The notes: generated by a model not told the origin, from the letters alone. Positions 46,342 to 56,869 are shown, counted from the first letter of the stretch. The stretch is DNA of 64,000 nucleotides from Carallia brachiata (GCA_021464245.1 JADCRB010000068.1:14200475-14264474); one strand, 5' to 3'. Made by a program: numbers and translations.

Positions 46342-49300
46342 GTGAAGGAGGCTCCCCCGGAACTTGAAGACGGTGGCCAAGCAACTGTTGATGAACTCAA
46401 GGAGGTCAATCTTGGCTCTCCGGAAGATCCTCGACCTACATTTGTAAGTGCTTTACTTACTGTAGAAGAAGAGCAAGAATATGTTCAGGTATTAAGTCAA
46501 TACAGGGACGTGTTCGCATGGAGTTACAAAGAAATGCCTGGACTTGACCCAAAAATTGCGGTGCATCGTCTAGCAGTAAAGAAGGGTTCCGTTCTGTCAA
46601 GCAGCCACAACGACGGTTCCGCCCGGAACTCATTCCACAAATCGAGGAGGAGGTGAACAAGCTGATCAATGCCGGCTTCATCCGAGAGGTCACCTACCCA
46701 ACGTGGATTGCCAACATTGTCCCGGTAAGAAAGAAGAATGGACAGTTGAGGGTATGTGTTGATTTTCGAGATCTTAACAAGGCCTGCCCGAAAGATGACT
46801 TTCCGTTGCCCATAANTAAAGACTAAGAAGCGCAAAGACCACCTCGAGGATCTCAAGACAGTGTTCGAAAGACTTCGGAGGCATCAGCTCAAAATGAACC
46901 CTCTCAAGTGCGCATTCGGTGTCACATCAGGAAAGTTTCTTGGGTTCGTGGTGCGCCATCGTGGAATCGAAGTTGATCAGTCAAAGGTTGAGGCAATTCA
47001 AAAGATGCCTGAACCTAAAAACCTGCACGAGCTGCGAAGTCTACAAGGAAAGCTGGCTTACATTCGCCGTTTCATCTCCAATTTAGCTGGTAGATGTCAA
47101 CCTTTCCATCGGTTGATGAAGAAGGATGTCAACTTCGAGTGGGACGAAGCTTGCAGCAAAGCCTTTGAGAGCATAAAGAAGTACCTTTCCAATCCACCAG
47201 TCCTGGGAGCTCCAATTCAAGGAAAGTCGTTGATTCTCTACATTGCAGCGCAGGAAAGATCTTTGGGAGCCTTGCTTGCACAGGAAAACGAGCAGGGAAA
47301 GGAAGTTGCCCTGTATTACTTGAGCAGAACACTAAACGGTCCGGAACTGAGTTATTCGCCCATTGAAAAGACATGTCTAGCACTGTTCTTTGCCATTGAC
47401 AAGCTGAGGCACTACATGCAGGCTCACACGGTACGTCTCATTGCCAGAGCTGATCCTGTCAAATATATCTTATCTAGACCAATCTTGTCAGGACGACTTG
47501 CCAAGTGGGCAGTAATCCTACAAAGCTACGACATTGTCTATGTGCCTCAAAAAGCAGTCAAAGGACAAGCTCTAGCAGACTTCCTTGCAGATCACCCTAT
47601 CCCATCCGATTGGGAGTTCACAGATGATCTTCCAGATGAAGAGGTCTTTTACATTGAGACACTGCCACCATGGACGATGTTCTTTGATGGTGCAGCAAGG
47701 CGTGATGGTGCTGGTGCCGGTATAGTGTTTGTCACTCCTCAGCGACAAATACTACCATATGCTATCATACTCGGTGAGTTATGTTCAAATAATGTTGCTG
47801 AATACCAGGCTTTGATCATTGGTCTTCAAATGGCTGTCGATATGAAGATTCCAACTATAGAAGTCCATGGAGATTCCCAGCTCGTCATCAACCAACTTAC
47901 AGGATTGTATGATGTGAAGAAAGAGGACCTTGCACCTTACCATCAACTTGCTCGACAGCTAATGGATGAATTTGAAAGCATCACCTTGGAGCATGTGCCT
48001 CGACGAGAAAACACTCAGGCAGACGCGTTGGCTAACCTGGCCACTTCTCTTGCAAAGTCAGAAATCCAGGCTACAGTTGTTGCCGTATGCCAGAAATGGA
48101 TAGTGCCACAAAAGGATGATGAAGAAACTACAGCAGCCAACACTGTATCTGTACGTCTCGCGGAGGACGAGGACTGGCGTCAACCAATCATTGACTACCT
48201 ACAACACGGGAAGCTGCCCGAAGATCGTCGTCATAAGACAGAAATTCAACGACGAGCTCCCCGCTTCATATATCTCAAGGATGCTCTGTATCGAAGGTCT
48301 TTTGATGGAGTTCTACTTCGCTGCCTAGCCAATGAAGAGGCAAAACAGGCTCTCACTGAAGCACATTCTGGTGTTTGTGGCGGACATCAATCAGGGCCTA
48401 AGTTGCACTTCCAACTTAGAAGGATGGGATACTACTGGCCAACTATGGTACGTGATTCAATTGAGTTTGCTAAAACCTGTCAAGCTTGTCAATTTCATGC
48501 GAATTACATACATCAACCACCGGAGCCACTGCATCCAACTGTCTCATCCTGGCCCTTTGAAGCTTGGGGTCTCGACTTAGTGGGGCCCTTGCCAAAGTCA
48601 TCCCTAGGTCACCTGTACATCCTCGCAGCAACCGATTACTTCTCAAAATGGGCTGAAGCCATTCCACTTAGAGAGGTAAAGAAGGAGCATGTTGCCAATT
48701 TCATCCGGACTCAGCTGATCTATCGCTATGGAGTCCCTCGATTCATCATCACTGATAATGGTAAGCAGTTCTATAACAGCTTAATTGACAAGCTCTGCGA
48801 GAAATTCAAGTTCAAGCAGTACAAGTCATCCATGTACAATGCCCCAGCAAATGGCTTGGCTGAAGCATTCAACAAGACCTTATGCAACCTGTTGCGAAAG
48901 GTAGTCTCTAAATCCAAAAGAGATTGGCATGACAGAATTCCGGAGGCATTATGGGCGTATCGTACAACTTACCGGACTCCAACACAGGCGACGCCATACT
49001 CACTTGTCTACGGTGTCGAAGCAATACTGCCGTTGGAAACACAGATTCCATCCCTGCGCATGGCTGTTCTGGAAGGACTCACACAGGAGGAGAATGCTCG
49101 CCTACGTCTGGATGAGTTAGAAGCTCTCGATGAAAGGAGGCTCGAAGCACAACAGCAACTTGAGTGCTACCAAGCCCGGCTCACCACACGTTCAACCGCA
49201 GGGTCCGTCTTCGATCTTTTCAAGTTGGGGATCTTGTTCTTGCAGTGCGACGGCCCATCAACATGAAGCATCGGCCTGGTGACAAGCTTACTTCCAAATG

Positions 49301-49418
49301 GGACGGGCCATACTTAGTGCAGGAGGCCTACACTCACAACGCTTACATGCTGTCAGACCAAGAAGGCGTCCGAATCGGCCCAATCAATGGTAAATTTCTG
49401 AAACAATATTATGTGTAA
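46342..49418 (+). pseudogene. Tat Pol: RT (core missing), RNase H, archaeal RNase H, integrase
   Basis: RT starts with EYVQVLSQYRDVFAWSYKEM; a frameshift near 46590 is followed by RPELIPQIEEEVNKLINAGF and VCVDFRDLNKACPKDDFPLP. At the N at 46816 it jumps to KTKKRKDHLEDL, so the central RT palm with the YVDD site is absent. From 46861 the frame is open for 801 codons. It carries RT thumb LKMNPLKCAFGV, gypsy RNase H LSYSPIEKTCLALFFAIDKL, and a second, archaeal-type RNase H (FFDGAARRDGAGAG, NVAEYQALIIGL, VHGDSQLVINQL, QADALANLA). Integrase follows, with a zinc HHCC (HSGVCGGHQ to CQACQFH) and catalytic D (GLDLVGP), D (ITDNGKQF) and E (NGLAEAFNK). A frameshift near 49190 moves the C-terminus (RLRSFQVGDLVLAVRRPI) to another frame, ending at 49418. 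Confidence 0.92.
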
Positions 49419-49429
49419 ATATGTTTGAA

Positions 49430-49860
49430 AAAAAAAAATCAAAAAAAAAAAAATCAAAAAAAAAAAGAAGAGAAGAAAAAAAATCAAAAAAAAAAAAAAA
49501 AAAAGAAGAGAAAAAAAAATCAAAAAATAAAAAAAAAATCAAAAAAAAAAGAAGAGAAGAAAAAAAAAAAAATCAAAAAAAAAAAAAAAAAAAGTTCGGA
49601 AGTCCCGATCTGAAAGTCCAAGCGAAAATCCAAACCCAAAAATCCAAACCCAAACACTTGAGCCCAATTCAGAAAACACAAAAACTAAGTCCAAAACCCA
49701 AACACTCAATCCAAATCCAAAAGTCCAAACCCAAACATTCGATCCAAAAACCCAAATCCAAATCAACCCAAATTCAATTCAAAGCCCAAAACCCAAAAAA
49801 TTCCAAGTTCTAAACACAGTCCAGAAACCAGGTTCAAAATCCAATCCAACTCCTGGCCCG
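49430..49860 (+). repeat. Low-complexity tract after pol
   Basis: 49430-49595 is A-rich with TC interruptions. 49596-49860 is a degenerate CCAAACCCAAA/CCAAATCC repeat. No coding sense; long lysine- or proline-rich frames here are composition artefacts. Confidence 0.85.
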
Positions 49861-49890
49861 CATGAGTATAAACTGTGAACGGCCCAAAAA

Positions 49891-49898
49891 TATAAAAG
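49891..49898 (+). promoter_or_regulatory. TATA-like box in front of the homeobox ORF
   Basis: TATAAAAG lies 94 bases before ATG 49985, followed by a C/A-rich, UTR-like stretch (CTCAGCATCAGTCTCAATCG). Spacing allows a start about 30 bases downstream and a leader of about 60. It suggests that the ORF may be transcribed from its own internal promoter. Inference only. Confidence 0.45.
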
Positions 49899-49984
49899 CG
49901 ACGGAGGGTTTGAGTCTGAAACTCAGCATCAGTCTCAATCGATCTTCACCACACACCAAACCTTTGCTCCTCTACCACAGAAAG

Positions 49985-50608
49985 ATGAAACCAGTTGCAG
50001 AACCTCAAGACAAGGGAGAAGAAAGGTCACCCCGCACAAGGTGGCAACCAACCATGGCGCAACTGCAAATTCTAGAGGAAGTCTTCCACAACAATGGAGG
50101 TATTATGCCTAATGCATCTCAGATTTACCAACTTGTCTCACGATTGCGCCCACTCGGGGCAATCGAAGGAAAAAATGTGTTTTATTGGTTCCAGAATCGG
50201 AGAAGCAGGAAGAAACCAGCACTGAGAGCTGATTTTTCCAAAGAACAGTCTGCTGTTCCGATGGTAGATCCCACCAGTACAACTTCGCCGTCAAATGAAG
50301 CAGGTCCGAGTTCTTCCACCGCAATAGTCTCTCCACGGTATGTTCATCAAAGCCGTAGCCCATGGGAGCATGCACGCTGGTCCTGGTGGTCTTACGGAGT
50401 CAGCCAAGGGTTCATCCCTTCTAGGTACTTAAGTCTAGGAGGACATTTTCTAGCAGAAAGGAGTCATTCCGGCGAAACTTTGCCTCTCTTTCCAGAATAT
50501 TCCGGCAGCATCAACCAGCCGGAAAGCGACGTCGACGTTGACATCAACATCATCGGCCCACCGGACGAGGTCGAGCTTGACTTGGAGTTGCACCTCGGGC
50601 CCCGCTAG
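49985..50608 (+). CDS. WUSCHEL-related (WOX) homeodomain protein encoded inside the Tat retrotransposon
   Basis: 207 codons in one exon, same strand as gag-pol, between integrase and the 3' LTR. The homeodomain (about residues 15-79) starts RSPRTRWQPTMAQLQILEEV. It has the WOX recognition helix GAIEGKNVFYWFQNRRSRKK, with WFQN at 68-71; EGKNVFYWFQN is diagnostic of the WUS/WOX family rather than other homeobox classes. Residues 165-170, TLPLFP, form a WUS-box. The C-terminus ELDLELHLGPR contains L198-x-L200-x-L202-x-L204, an EAR-type repressor motif. Plant WOX proteins act in the nucleus to maintain stem cells and recruit TOPLESS-type co-repressors through such motifs. An in-frame upstream ATG at 49862 would add 41 residues, but ATG 49985 follows a UTR-like leader and TATA box. 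The ORF has no defects although gag and pol do. It is probably captured from a host mRNA. Function inside the element is unknown. Confidence 0.9.
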   Translation: MKPVAEPQDKGEERSPRTRWQPTMAQLQILEEVFHNNGGIMPNASQIYQLVSRLRPLGAIEGKNVFYWFQNRRSRKKPALRADFSKEQSAVPMVDPTSTTSPSNEAGPSSSTAIVSPRYVHQSRSPWEHARWSWWSYGVSQGFIPSRYLSLGGHFLAERSHSGETLPLFPEYSGSINQPESDVDVDINIIGPPDEVELDLELHLGPR

Positions 50609-50629
50609 GACGGCCGACAAGATAAGGTG

Positions 50630-50717
50630 CAACGACTTCTGCAGCACGCGGCAACGACTTCCGCAGCACACGGCAACGACTTCTGCCACACACGGTAACG
50701 ACTTTCGTGACACGCGT
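50630..50717 (+). repeat. Four tandem copies of a 22-bp repeat
   Basis: The unit CAACGACTTCTGCAGCACGC begins at 50630, 50652, 50674 and 50696 with a few changes per copy (the last begins TAACGACTT). It lies 21 bases after the homeobox stop codon. A 22-bp period is not a multiple of three, so it is not a coding repeat. Confidence 0.85.
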
Positions 50718-50799
50718 CAGCCGCTGCCTCTTTTGTCTCTTATGCAGGAAAGGGACGTGGATGGCCCTATCCGATTCTGCATACCTTTTTTTGACTTTT

Positions 50800-50836
<37 letters not shown>

Positions 50837-50909
50837 TTATTATTTGTATATATATCCTGCGTGCCCGAGTTGTAATATTCACCCCTCAGCTCTTCTTTCT
50901 CAAAAGAAA

Positions 50910-51212
50910 ATGGCTAGTCTCTACACTTGTCTCAGGAAGTTCTTCGATCAAGAAGTTGGAGGCGCACGAGCTAAGAAAAGAAGGAGTAGTCTTCTTCGAG
51001 GGATCCCTAAAAGCCCTCGAAACTCAATCTCCAACGCCATCGGTGTCATGGAGTTCCAACTACTCTCCTTAGTTCACATCTACCACAGAGGGATGAGAAG
51101 CTGCAATTATCCTAATCTTTCTTTGGATGCAGCGACGTACAGGGAAGTTCCAACTACTCTCCTTACGTCGAAGCAGACTTGGAAATCATCACTACAGTCA
51201 GTCTCTCTGTGA
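50910..51212 (+). CDS. Small basic ORF of unknown function in the Tat 3' region
   Basis: 100 codons from ATG 50910 after a CT-rich leader: MASLYTCLRKFFDQEVGGAR, then a basic stretch AKKRRSSLLRG. No domain recognised. It lies between the homeobox ORF and the polypurine tract, in sense orientation. It may be a host-derived tail of the captured sequence or merely an open stretch of the long Tat 3' region. Whether it is translated is unknown. Confidence 0.3.
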   Translation: MASLYTCLRKFFDQEVGGARAKKRRSSLLRGIPKSPRNSISNAIGVMEFQLLSLVHIYHRGMRSCNYPNLSLDAATYREVPTTLLTSKQTWKSSLQSVSL

Positions 51213-51560
51213 GCCGGTCTTGAAGTTCCAAGGTCCTGAGCCTTTCTCTTGGGGAGGTTGAAGTTCTTTGCCTACTGGATCATCCTCACCAGAGCTCTGG
51301 AACTTTAAGAGATATAAAAAATCCTTTGCGGGCTATGGAAGCTCGAACGCACCTGGAACCAGAATATCAATTTTTATATTGGCTGGGGTGCTAACTTTCT
51401 CAAGATCGTATCGGGTTCCTATTGTGATCCAACAACAGCAAGCATGGTCAAAGATAGAAGACTCCAAGATTCAATGTTCATCAGGACGTTTCCAAGTTTC
51501 AAACTGGACTTCAAGACTCGGTGCGGATCACGTCTGCAAAGTTCTTCCTTACCGACCCCT

Positions 51561-51570
51561 GAAGTGGGGG
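51561..51570 (+). promoter_or_regulatory. Polypurine tract of the Tat element
   Basis: GAAGTGGGGG lies four bases before the TG of the 3' LTR, the usual place for plus-strand priming. GTGGGGGCA-type tracts are common in Tat elements. Confidence 0.75.
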
Positions 51571-51574
51571 CATT

Positions 51575-52523
51575 TGTAAACATTAAAAAAAAAAAAAAAA
51601 AAAAGAAGAAGAAGAAAAAAAAAAAGAAAAAAAAAAAAAAAGTCAATAGTCGACTTATTCCTTTCGCATGTGTGCTTTCACACGGAAAAGTCGACTTATT
51701 CCTTTCTCACGCATGCTTTCACACGGAAAAGTCAGAAAAGTCGACTTATTCCTTTCTCACGCGTGCTTTCACACGGAAAAGTCGACTTATGCCTTTCACA
51801 CGGAAAAGTCGACTTATGCCTTTCACACGCGTGCTTTCACACGAGAGGGGAAACCCTATAAATAGGCCCATGCCCCTCAGTTCAAAACACATTCAGCAAA
51901 TCTGTAAACAGAAAAATTCAGAGAATTTGAGAGAAAAAGAAAATTTTGAAAATCTCTCAAGAAAATTTCTCCTTTTCTTACGTGCTTTTACTTAGCAGTA
52001 TACTCTCCTAACTCCGTTTTGAGAGATATTTCAGGGGTAAAGCCCAAAAAATTTGCTGTTTCCATTTCTAAAGTTATTTTTAAATTTATATTCTTGGATC
52101 GTTCTAGATCTGAATTTCTGAGAATATAGAGTTAAAAATATCAAATTACTACAAATCCGGCTGGGATTAAGCCTCATACGGCCCTCAGCAAAATCCAGGC
52201 AGCTCATCCGAGAACAAGTCTCTTCGACCCTCGGTGAAATTAAGCCAGATCGGCTCAGATCAGGTCTCTGCGGTTCTTAACCGTAGTCAAAACGTCCAAA
52301 TCAGATCCGGTTTCAGTCTACCCAGTTCAAGAAAAAGCAGTGGAAATTATTTCTGTCAGGATCAAGCTCGTGCAGCCCTTGACGGAGTCAAAAAAGGAAC
52401 ACTAATCGGAGGATCTACGGAGATCGACCCCACGTAAATTTTCTTTTACTTTACAATTTTATTTGTAATTTATTTTTGTATTTTCGAGTTTAATTGTTTT
52501 AGGCTCGAAATTTACGCTTTACA
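51575..52523 (+). repeat. 3' LTR of the Tat element, with a U3 unlike the 5' LTR
   Basis: It starts TGTAAACATTAAAA and ends GCTTTACA. After a long A-rich run, U3 has five GTCGACTTA-containing repeats (51650-51850), each with imperfect palindromes such as TTTCTCACGCGTGCTTTCAC. The TATA box is at 51857-51864. From there to the end it aligns with 42260-42925 with only scattered changes. It is longer than the 5' LTR (949 against 819 bp). Confidence 0.9.
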
Positions 52524-52727
52524 GAGACACTTGAACTTTGCATTAGTTGTGTTTAATTATCATTATTTCAAAAAGAAGATCAAAATACATATAGCAAGGG
52601 ATAACAAGGACATGCCCCCGTTAACATTATCACAGAGAATAGTAATTACTGTCTTTAATTTTTATTTCGGGAATAAATTCTTCTGTCATCATCACAATGG
52701 GTTCTGCTTGGCAATACTTCAATCTTG

Positions 52728-53435
52728 CAGTCCACAAATTCTTATTTCACCACAAGTTTACCTTGTAATTTGCCTCGCCCACTGCTATCCAATTTTCCAA
52801 ATGCTAAACTGTGCAACGCAAACCTCCTTATTACTGCATTTATCAACAATTCTCACTATTTTCATGAACCCCACTTGCAGCATTTGTCACCTACATGCAT
52901 AAAAAAACAAAATTAAACATTAAAATCCCTCTGTTATATCCAATAATATTTTTAGTCACTCTTTCTCGAACACAAGACTTGCTTTACTCGTATAATTAAC
53001 ACGAGCATACGTAAATAACTTTAAGAATAGTGCCTTAAGTGATCTAAACTTTACCTTCAAGCATTTACCGCAGACTTCTTGGACCTTTCGACCATTAGGC
53101 GCACAAAAGGCCGCCCAACTATACTTCCTACGCCAAGCCAATGGCTTATTGGCATCCCAAGTCGAGCAATAAGCATTTGCAGCCTTCAAGTCCCATCGTT
53201 TTTGCTGAGCCTTGAATGAATGTAAAGTAGCGTTCACATAAATTAGCATCATTTTCACCTCCAAGGACACTGGTAAAAATTTTTCCATTCACACAGATTT
53301 ATCTAGCACACATTGGCAATACTTGTTACAGCATTCTTCGCCCGGGCAGTAGTCATCGCTGTACCATACTGCATATGCAATGGCAATGGTTGCCATGAAG
53401 AAAAAGAATGTTGTGCCTAGCCTGAACCTCCTCAT
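52728..53435 (-). pseudogene. Barwin/PR-4 (wound-induced, hevein-like) gene copy A, degenerate
   Basis: Minus strand, exon 1 at 53435-53055, intron 53054-52891 (GTAAAG...TGTAG), exon 2 at 52890 to about 52728. The signal peptide MRRFRLGTTFFFFMATIAIA is followed by a short Cys cluster (YCPGEECCNKYCQC) where a hevein chitin-binding domain would stand. A stop follows LDKSV. The barwin domain has [33 protein letters not shown] and CGKCLK. Exon 2 begins VTNAASG and VDKC, then loses one base (GG-TTG) and continues as KLDSSGRGKLQGKLVVK, then a stop. Barwin proteins are secreted pathogen- and wound-induced proteins. This copy is not intact. Confidence 0.85.
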
Positions 53436-53500
53436 TTTTTTACCTCTATAAAATGATCTTTTTCCCTCTTTGTTGCAAGAGATTAATTCAGTGTGCTTCA

Positions 53501-53507
53501 ATTTATA
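53501..53507 (-). promoter_or_regulatory. TATA box of barwin copy A
   Basis: The minus strand reads CCACTTCTTATAAATTGAAG, with TATAAAT at 53507-53501, about 65 bases before ATG. The block is shared with the other two copies (56946-56952, 61559-61565). Confidence 0.65.
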
Positions 53508-53573
53508 AGAAGTGGCCCATGTCTTTTTCTTCCTTAAAAATGTGTGTATATTTATATATTTTTTCATGTACAT

Positions 53574-56030
53574 AGTTTATATATATATCTCATAGCTAAT
53601 CATGAATCTTAGTAAGTGTTTTGAATTTATTCTGTCAATAATATTCTAGACCATTGGTTGCGCCTTTATAATAGTTGGATGAATGATCAGGATCTTGAAT
53701 CATATTGTCATGTCATTCATAACATTTGCGTATTAAACAAAAACGCGTATCTTCATAACATTTTCTTGTACAAATATTCGCACGCATATTAATTGTCTGA
53801 TACATTTGCATTTGGCCACTTATCAAACCAAAAGATGCAACTATTTAACGTTAATAGACGGGCTAAAAAAAATTTAATTGCTTTAGAGCCGGCAGGATAC
53901 CGAAGTTTATGGTAATTGACATTTGACAGCCAATATTTAAGTTAATCAATGTTTTAAAATTATGGTTGGTTATTTAGTGTCCAGTTGGTTATGTTTTTTA
54001 GTCTCTGTTGCTATGTGGGCCTGTTGAACTGAATAAGTGTAGGCCTGATAATTTAAATAGTTCACTAGAGGGAAAAAAGCAAATAACATTTAATATCTAA
54101 GATTATGGTTGGTTATTAGTTCTAAATTTATGTTGCTTTTCTCCTTCTTTATTTTCAATATAAAATTTATATCTTATACTTCAACACCAGACAGGGGCTT
54201 TAGGCGATGCCTTGGGGGTGCTAGCCAGGATGTTGGTACCGACCTGTGTTTGAATGCATGCCTAATTTCTATGATTTTTATGTTTTTCAACAATAAACCC
54301 CTTTAGGGAAAATTTTGCGTGCTATCACGATTCTACTCAACGCATGAACTACACAATTTTAAAACATAATGTCGTGCATCCATACAAAGTCTTAAATTTG
54401 TATACTTGCAAATGCATGCATTTTACCTGTTCAAAAACAAAATATTGACATTGTTCTCGAAGATGATATTATTAATACCAATCGAGCGAAGAAATGTTTA
54501 TCAGTTATCACTCCAACAAAAAAAATCATTGATAAACCCCATGTCCTAAAAAGAAGAAGTTTCTTCTATCTTTTTTTTGTTTATAATTACGTTGCCCTTA
54601 CGTAAAAGTGTTCAGCCGGATTTTAATGTCTTATACTTTTGGAGATTTTGTCCGTTATGATGGGTCCAGCTTTTGTATAGCTTAGCCGATTTCGTTGTAT
54701 ATAAAGAATGACAGAATTCGGAGCAACGGTGTTTTGTGATTGTCGGGGATTTTGGACTTTGTTATAATATGTAGGAATGGTGTACTTAGTTTATGCACTT
54801 GGCCAAAGTAGCTTAGATGTTGGTTTTTGCACTATTAATGATATCGATTCTGGGAAATTAAAAAAAAAAAAACATATCAAGAGGTTGAGCGAAATCATTG
54901 GTCCTCCAACGAAATTTCAACATTAATCTATGAAATACTTTTTTTTTAATTGGTTCTTACTAAAATTCAATACTAAAAAGGACTTAATATCAATAGAATA
55001 TATCTCATTCGTAATTTACAAAAATATATTGACAATTCAGTAAAAGCAAATTTTCCTCTTGTGAATAGATTTAACGTTTCCATCCTTTGTGCCTATTTTA
55101 TGTTGGTATTATTATTCAATAAAGTTGGACGGCCGGAGAGAAACATTTATCTTAGGATGTAACGGAGTGAGTGAGTGGCAATGTGTGAACCACATACTCT
55201 TTGTTTTTTTTTTTTGGGGTGAAAATTTAAGTTTTATGTCAAAAATAATAAGATGTACGACAAAGTCAATTGGTTAAATATGCATAAGATAAATACAATT
55301 TATAATAAAATGTTTGTAAATACAATTAACGATTTATTGTACATTTTATCAGTCTTATTGTAAATGAAGTTGCATTAAGATCTCTTGTTTTGCAAGCCAT
55401 CTGCGATTATTGCATTAGTTTCTCTTGTTTTATTTATCTAAATAACATCGATTCAAAATTTTCAAGGTCCATTAGAATTATTGTTATCCCACGAACCAGC
55501 AACGAGTATGACTCTCCTATGGTCTGCTTTGGAACGAAGTGTCAAAGGGTACAGTCATTTATCTAATTAATGAAAGTCTTCAATTATTCTTTCTTTTTTT
55601 TTTTGGCCTCTTTATACGTGCTAGATAATCCTTCAATAATAACAGAATACTATGATTATGTACTCGATATTAACCATTGTAAAAAATTTTTATAATCTAA
55701 TTTCTTATAATTGTAGGATTCTCTATAGTAAGAACAAGTAAACTTTACAGAACATATCTAGAAGCGATCAGAGACACTCATCTATGAGTGGTTGTTGTCA
55801 TTATTTCAAACTGATAAGAGATAATACAGTTGTGAAACACAGAGATACCCCATAAAAATGACACAAGGTTAATAGATTAAAAACAGGACACAAGGTGTCT
55901 TATTGCCTCAAAGTATTATTTAAGGAAGTCTAGCCTTTTAAAAAGCACTTTATTCGACACTTAAAGAGAAGAAACACTTCTTCCACAAGTTGTAGAGTCT
56001 TATGTTGTGTCTTCAGAGTACTTCATCCCT
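53574..56030. other. Spacer between barwin copies A and B
   Basis: AT-rich with no gene I can support. The upstream region of copy A is at the left, and the 3' flank of copy B is at the right. GGTTGGTTATT words repeat near 53963-54115. Weak, tRNA-like words are present near 55240-55280 but do not form a gene. Confidence 0.35.
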
Positions 56031-56039
56031 GCAATGCAC

Positions 56040-56869
56040 CAATTTGTACTTCACATTAAGGTAGCCTGACGCTGCCTTGTCCGGTACCGTCCAATTTTTC
56101 AAATGTTGCACTGTCCAACTCCAAGCCTCCTTTATTGGTACATTTATCGACAATCTCAGTATTTCGCGAGCTCCAGTTGCCAACATTTACCACCTACAAC
56201 ATAATAAATAGATAAAATTTTAAATCCCTCATATATCCAACAATTATTTCTAATATTCTCATCTCAAATACATGTTATTCCACATTTATAGTGGCCAATT
56301 ATATATTAAGATCAGCATTATATATAAATGTACATCAGGACTTGCATAAGTATGGTGGTTGGCAGTTAAGACTTTTAATTGACAGAAATGGAATTCGATG
56401 CCCAAGTAATCCTCCTCTTTACCATCCCCTTCCTCGTGATGGCCACTAAGACCCAAAAAAATAAAAAAGGTGTACATATGGGGACTTACTTTTAAGCATC
56501 TCCCACAAGCTTCTTGGTCCTTAGGACCATTCGGTGCACAAAAGGCAGCCCAACTGTACTTCTTTCGCCAAGCCAATGGCTTATCAGCATACCACTTGGA
56601 GCAATAAAAATTTGCAGCCTTCAAGTCCCAATTTTTCTGGTCGGCGTTGAATGAACGCAGAGTAGCTTTCACATAATTAGTATTATTTCCGTCTCCGACG
56701 ACGACGTCACCAGTAACAAGGATTGTGCGCAAGCAGATTGATCCGTCTTACAGGTGCCGGTGCATCGCAGCATAAACTACCGGAGCAATCGTCTCTATGT
56801 AACATGCAATGGCAGCGGCTACGCCTACCACGAAGAAAAAGAATGCTGTGGATAGCCTGATTTTCTCAT
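56040..56869 (-). pseudogene. Barwin/PR-4 gene copy B, frameshifted
   Basis: Exon 1 at 56869-56490, intron 56489-56194 (GTAAGT...TGTAG), exon 2 from 56193. One base is lost right after MRK. The signal peptide then reads in another frame as IRLSTAFFFFVVGVAAAIAC. The chitin-binding part is not recognisable and contains stops. The barwin domain is well kept: YVKATLRSFNADQKNWDLKA, YCSKWYADKPLAWRKKYSWA, CAPNGPKDQEACGRCLK. Exon 2 reads VVNVG...EIVDKCTNKGGLELDSATF then GTGQG, so it lacks the frameshift of copies A and C at GGL. It breaks just after GTGQG, with the tail NVKYKLVHCRD in another frame. Secretion signal and reading frame are both damaged. Confidence 0.82.

Larger units (their letters stand above)
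42107..52523 (+). mobile_element. Ty3/gypsy retrotransposon, Tat lineage, carrying a WUSCHEL-like homeobox ORF
   Basis: This 10.4-kb element has LTRs 42107-42925 and 51575-52523. Internal order: primer-binding region, A-rich leader, gag, zinc finger, protease, RT, two RNase H domains, integrase, homeobox ORF, polypurine tract. The second RNase H, of archaeal type, before integrase is the hallmark of the Tat clade of non-chromoviral gypsy elements. gag and pol contain frameshifts, and the RT core is missing at an N. The flanks ATTCC and GAGAC do not match, so no target duplication is visible. R-U5 of the LTRs is nearly identical but the U3 regions differ. It lies about 200 bp from the 3' end of the first barwin gene. 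Confidence 0.93.

Noticed and set aside
49421..49813. Lysine-rich 130-codon frame after pol
   Set aside because: Product of A-runs and CCAAA repeats; no protein-like composition.
49596..49860. Telomere-like CCAAACCC repeats
   Set aside because: The unit is degenerate and is not the plant CCCTAAA repeat. It sits inside the Tat element as part of a low-complexity region.
51268..51579. Open frame just before the 3' LTR
   Set aside because: It runs into the polypurine tract and LTR, has no recognisable domain and no clear start context.
55180..55280. tRNA gene
   Set aside because: Words resembling an A box occur, but no cloverleaf or B box at the right distance.
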